From: Suillus spraguei
Lineage: Eukaryota > Basidiomycota > Agaricomycetes > Boletales > Suillaceae
DNA: 64,000 bases
Direction: 5' to 3'
Assembly (NCBI GenBank): GCA_016800925.1
Contig: JABCPU010000003.1
Location: 310,001-374,000, forward strand
Part shown: positions 60,462-64,000 of the stretch, piece after piece
How the letters are laid out: the number at the start of each line of letters is the position of its first letter
Numbering within the stretch: the first letter of the stretch is position 1
The notes under the pieces: generated by a model
Seen by the model: only the letters and a program-made list of their open reading frames with translations
Told to the model about the DNA's origin: nothing
Database searches by the model: none
Position numbers and translations under genes: made by a program

Positions 60462-63400
60462 ATGTCGTGTGAAACGTCTTTGAACCAACTCTCTGTAGAG
60501 ACCCGTGCAAAACTACGTTCCGCACAACTCCTTACTTCCCTACCACAAGTAGTTTCAGAGTTGCTACAGAACTCATTGGACGCTGGGGCATCTCAGGTAG
60601 ATATTGGAGTAGATTGCGAAGAATGGAGCTGTTGGGTGCGAGATAATGGTGCCGGGATTAGCAAAGCTGGATTGACTATGATTGGCAAGGGGTCGGAGGA
60701 AGGAAGATACAGTGAGTCGTATTTTGTGGTTATCAAACATGCCACTCAGCCAGTAACTACAGATACATCCAAAGCATATACACTAGCATCCCTAGATTCT
60801 GTCTCGACATTTGGTTTTCGCGGAGAAGGTCTTGTGCTATTCCACACGTTGAATGATCGCTGAGACTTGTCCATCCATAGCTCTATCATCAATGGCTGAA
60901 CTATGTTGTTTGGAAATTTCGTCACGCACATCTCAGTCTCCGGAAAGCTGGTCTGTCATCCTCAAGGTTCGTGAGTGCCCTGTTGTGTGAAGATGGCTCA
61001 ACTAGTGTTGCAGGGTGGCAAGTTTTTGTACTCAGGTCCATCGATTCGGTGGCGAAGAGAAACCGCAGGAACCGTTGTATGCGTCAGAGACGCATTCTAT
61101 AGCGTGAGCCAGGTCATCTAACATAGCGCTTCCTCTTATAATGCACACACATAGCTTCCCATTCGTCGTCAATCTCATCCTTCTTCAGCTAAGACTATAG
61201 ATGCGATCAAGCAAGAGCTTGAGGCATACGCTCTCATGTTTCCTTGCGTGTCATTTACTCTTCAGGATGACAGTAAATCAAGAGAAAATGCTTCGAGCAA
61301 AGGCCACGTTCTCCGGATCCCAAAGGTACGTAAGTATTTGGAGTAGATGTTATGTTGTTTCATGCTTGACACGACAGACACGTTCAATCTTGGCTGCATT
61401 TCGACACATGTATGGTCGCGCGCTGACCGAGGTGAGAAAATAGATTCGAACCCAGCGTCATTTATACTCATGATCGACTGGTACAGCATGTAGAGGAGAT
61501 TGATGCCACATTGGAAATGTGAAAGTGGAGGGATTTATGTCTCTTGTTGGCGCGCGTTCAAAGGTGAGAACACCGGTTTGCGTGACATCTGTTGACTCAC
61601 GACACAATAGGCTCATCAGTATTTGTGTGAGTATGAAGTAAGCATATTTCCAGCGTTTACTAAGTTGTTTCCCAGACATAAACAAGCATCCGATATCATT
61701 CTGCGATCTTCATCGTCTAATTGACAATAAATTCTCGAATAGTACGTTCCTAAAGCATGTAAGTCGTATATATGTGGAATCTTTGCGTTTCTTAAATAGG
61801 GTAGGCATATGATGAAGGAGGAGAAACAAGTTTGCGATCGTGTAGGTTGGTCTACTTCAATTGAGAAAGTTGTTCTAAATTCAGTTCTAGCGGTACGCCG
61901 TTCGCCCCGTAAAGGAGAGAAGAAACCTATCTATGTTCTAAATTTGGTCATACCAACGCGACTTATTGATAACTGCTTGGAACCAGCAAAATCTGCAGTT
62001 CAGATCGAGGTGTGTAAATTCTTGTCCATGATAGGCCCCCGGAAAATCTGAATGTGGCGAACGCAGGATAAGAATGCTGTGACAACATTTCTCTCTTCTG
62101 TGATAGATTCATTCTTGATTCGACATAGTTTCGCGTCCGGTAAACGCGGTGCTGAAGAAGGTTATGATACCCCACCCAAGAAGCGCAAAGTCTCCATAGA
62201 TCCAGATAGCGCAGCCCAAAAAAATGTTCTAGCCAGTAGGAAGGCAGAACCAAATGAAGCACGGGCAGTGTTCATTCACCCGGTGAGCAGTCGGGAGCCT
62301 ATCATTAAGCTTTGGTATTCAGTTGATCGTAATCAAAAGGGAAATACCTCCGATGAAATTCCGAAAACGATGGTTTGGGAAGATCCTGGCATGGATGAAA
62401 TGTTCATCGTGAATGCTCCTACTGGAAATTCACATTCGATCGACGGAACGAACACGGCGAGCGTGAACCGTGTTTCTCGAATTCCACGTCCTATGAGGAA
62501 AGGTGGTCCATGTTCCGGTCCCATGCCCGATTGGCTACAGGAAGCTCTTATTGTAGGTTCCGGATGTTTGAAATAAACATAATTTAATTTTGACCCTTCG
62601 GTATCTAAGGCAAATAATGCATATTCTACCACGCAGCCCAAGATTCCGTCGTTGTCGCTCTTTTCTAATCAAGCTTCCGATGATCAGGGCTGTGCTGTTG
62701 TTCACTCTAACCATCCTTCATGTTGCGCCCCCCCTTTTGGGACACCGTATCTCCAGTCATCAAGCTCCGAGCACACACGAACCAGATTTCACAAAGGAGA
62801 CCTATTGAAGGCACAGGTCATTAACCAGGTCGACCGCAAGTTCATCGCCTGTTTAGTTGATTTGGATCATTCCACGCATGGTCAAACCCCAAAGAACCTC
62901 GCAGCAGATGGCTCAACTCTGATCCTGATTGATCAACACGCTGCGGATGAACGAGTCCGAGTCGAACGCTTCCTAACAGAAATTTGTTCTGGTTTCCTAC
63001 AACATTGCGAGGGAACCGGGGGAGTCGAAGTTTCGGAGCTGTCTCCCGCTGTGCCTATTTTACTCACGCGTCATGAGGCCTCGCGCTTGGCAGCTATCGA
63101 AGAAGTACAATCAGCATTCGATCGGTGGGGTGTACGCTTTGATGGATTGACTAAGTTGACCCCATTGGAGTCGGAATGTGAAGCAAGTGACGGGTATGTA
63201 CAAGTCTTCGTCAGGGCAATACCTGCGATTGTGGGCGACAAGGTACGTGTTGACATCTGCATGGTATTGCGTGCTCATTATCTATGGTACAGTTACTCAT
63301 GAACGATGAGCTGCAAGACCTTGTTAAAGGCTACCTGGGAACTCTCGAAAGCGAGGGAGCGTACCCTCCTAACCTATCGCAGCACAAAGACGTCGATAAC

Positions 63401-63797
63401 ATCAAAAATGACGAGTCGCGGTGGCTCAAGGCTCTTCGCTGGTGTCCGCGGGAACTTCTGGATTTGATCAACTCCAAAGCGTGTCGCGGTACTAACGTTA
63501 AGGTGCTCTCGATACACTTTTACTCATTACTTGTTCACTCAGGCGCGGTCATGTTCAACGATCCACTATCATTGGAACAGTGTGAACGCCTTGTGAGACA
63601 TCTTGCTGCGACTGCATTTCCCTTTCAATGCGCCCACGGAAGGCTAGTATCTTTGATTGTCCCGACCCGCGTTTATTCATATCGGCACTTCTTCCAGACC
63701 TTCCCTCGTTCCTTTGACTCATGTAAGTATCAAGAGCGGCAGGCGATTCCCACCGGCATTGGATTGGACGAGGCTGAACCGACTCACGCCGGGCTAA
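60462..63797 (+). CDS. MLH3: DNA mismatch-repair protein MLH3; one apparent frameshift
   Basis: MutL homologue acting with MLH1 in mismatch repair and meiotic crossing over. It starts MSCETSLNQLSVETRAKLRS. GHKL ATPase motifs: VVSELLQNSLDAGASQVDIG (catalytic Glu and Mg-binding Asn kept), RDNGAGIS, and STFGFRGE then ALSSMAELC. Later blocks are YVLNLVIPTRLIDNCLEPAK and AVTTFLSSVIDSFLIRH. The endonuclease metal site is DQHAADERVRVE, the DQHA(X)2E(X)4E motif. GAVMFNDPLSL and FQCAHGR|PSLVPL close the domain; the last intron appears to be GC-AG (63643-63697). About 14 introns and 890 residues. Near 61513-61521 the exon HVEEIDATLE must shift frame by one base to continue as VKVEGFMSLVGARSK; read strictly, a TGA follows Met there. 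The stop at 63795-63797 follows RLNRLTPG. Confidence 0.88.
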
Positions 63798-64000
63798 AGT
63801 ATCGTTATCGCGTTCGCCTTGGAGACCTTTATTGAAAGCCGTCCGGTCGGTATTTTGGACACCTTCGTTACATACATTAATGATCTCATTGTGGTTTTCT
63901 TGTGTTCAAAAGACGATGGCACGTGAACCGATGGTCGTGTGACATTGAAATGTTCATTAATTTAGTCTTAAAGTCCGAGGTCGAGAGCCAATGAAACGGG

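Noticed and set aside
61440..61490. Minus-strand GGTTCGAATC word that could be a tRNA T-arm
   Set aside because: It lies in an MLH3 intron, with no A-box or acceptor stem at a suitable distance.

Overview
The window is a piece of a nuclear chromosome from a filamentous fungus, most likely an Agaricomycete (mushroom-forming basidiomycete). The evidence is gene structure (many 50-60 nt introns, short exons, both strands used, intergenic gaps of 100-800 bp) and content: a velvet regulator, an SKN1/KRE6 glucan protein, a two-HMG-box protein resembling mushroom Exp1, an Agaricomycete-type F-box protein and an INO80F-like protein. I saw no bacterial, viral or CRISPR features. Exon models were built by eye from reading frames, splice motifs and family alignments from memory; conserved genes are well constrained, the unrecognised ones less so.

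Layout. 1-2833: a Tc1/mariner-like DNA transposon with perfect 149 bp terminal inverted repeats and a broken transposase. 3305-5717: a flavin monooxygenase. 5718-8747: gene-poor, with tRNA-Ser-like remnants. 8748-16261: an unrecognised coiled-coil/Cys-His protein (-), peroxin PEX14 (+) and a GH16 SKN1/KRE6 beta-glucan protein (-). 17004-25267: two unrecognised multi-exon genes flanking a short-chain dehydrogenase; the first has a tandem repeat and a frame-shifted 3' end. 25918-36152: a CASTOR1-like ACT-domain protein (-), an unrecognised Ser/Thr-Pro-rich protein (-), a mitochondrial PP2C phosphatase (+), a USP36-type deubiquitinase (-) and a C2H2 factor (-).

36641-48699: F-box protein (-), prefoldin 2 (-) head-to-head with complex I subunit NDUFS8 (+), a small unrecognised ORF (+), an INO80F-like protein (-), complex I subunit NDUFA13 (+), a two-HMG-box protein (+) and a GNAT acetyltransferase (-). 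49495-63797: a CYA5-like PPR protein (+), a VelB-type velvet factor (-), ArfGAP1/Gcs1 (+), the methylcrotonyl-CoA carboxylase beta subunit (+) and MutL homologue MLH3 (+).

No multi-gene pathway cluster is evident. The only functional theme is several nuclear genes for mitochondrial proteins between 30 and 60 kb (PP2C, NDUFS8, NDUFA13, PPR, MCC beta), which are not contiguous. Points for a second look are the near-intact TIRs around a dead transposase, apparent single-base frameshifts in three genes (17-kb gene, HMG gene, MLH3), four inferred GC-AG introns, an arginine-sensor-like ACT protein with a large disordered insertion, and a long open intron in NDUFA13. I found no convincing new biological system.
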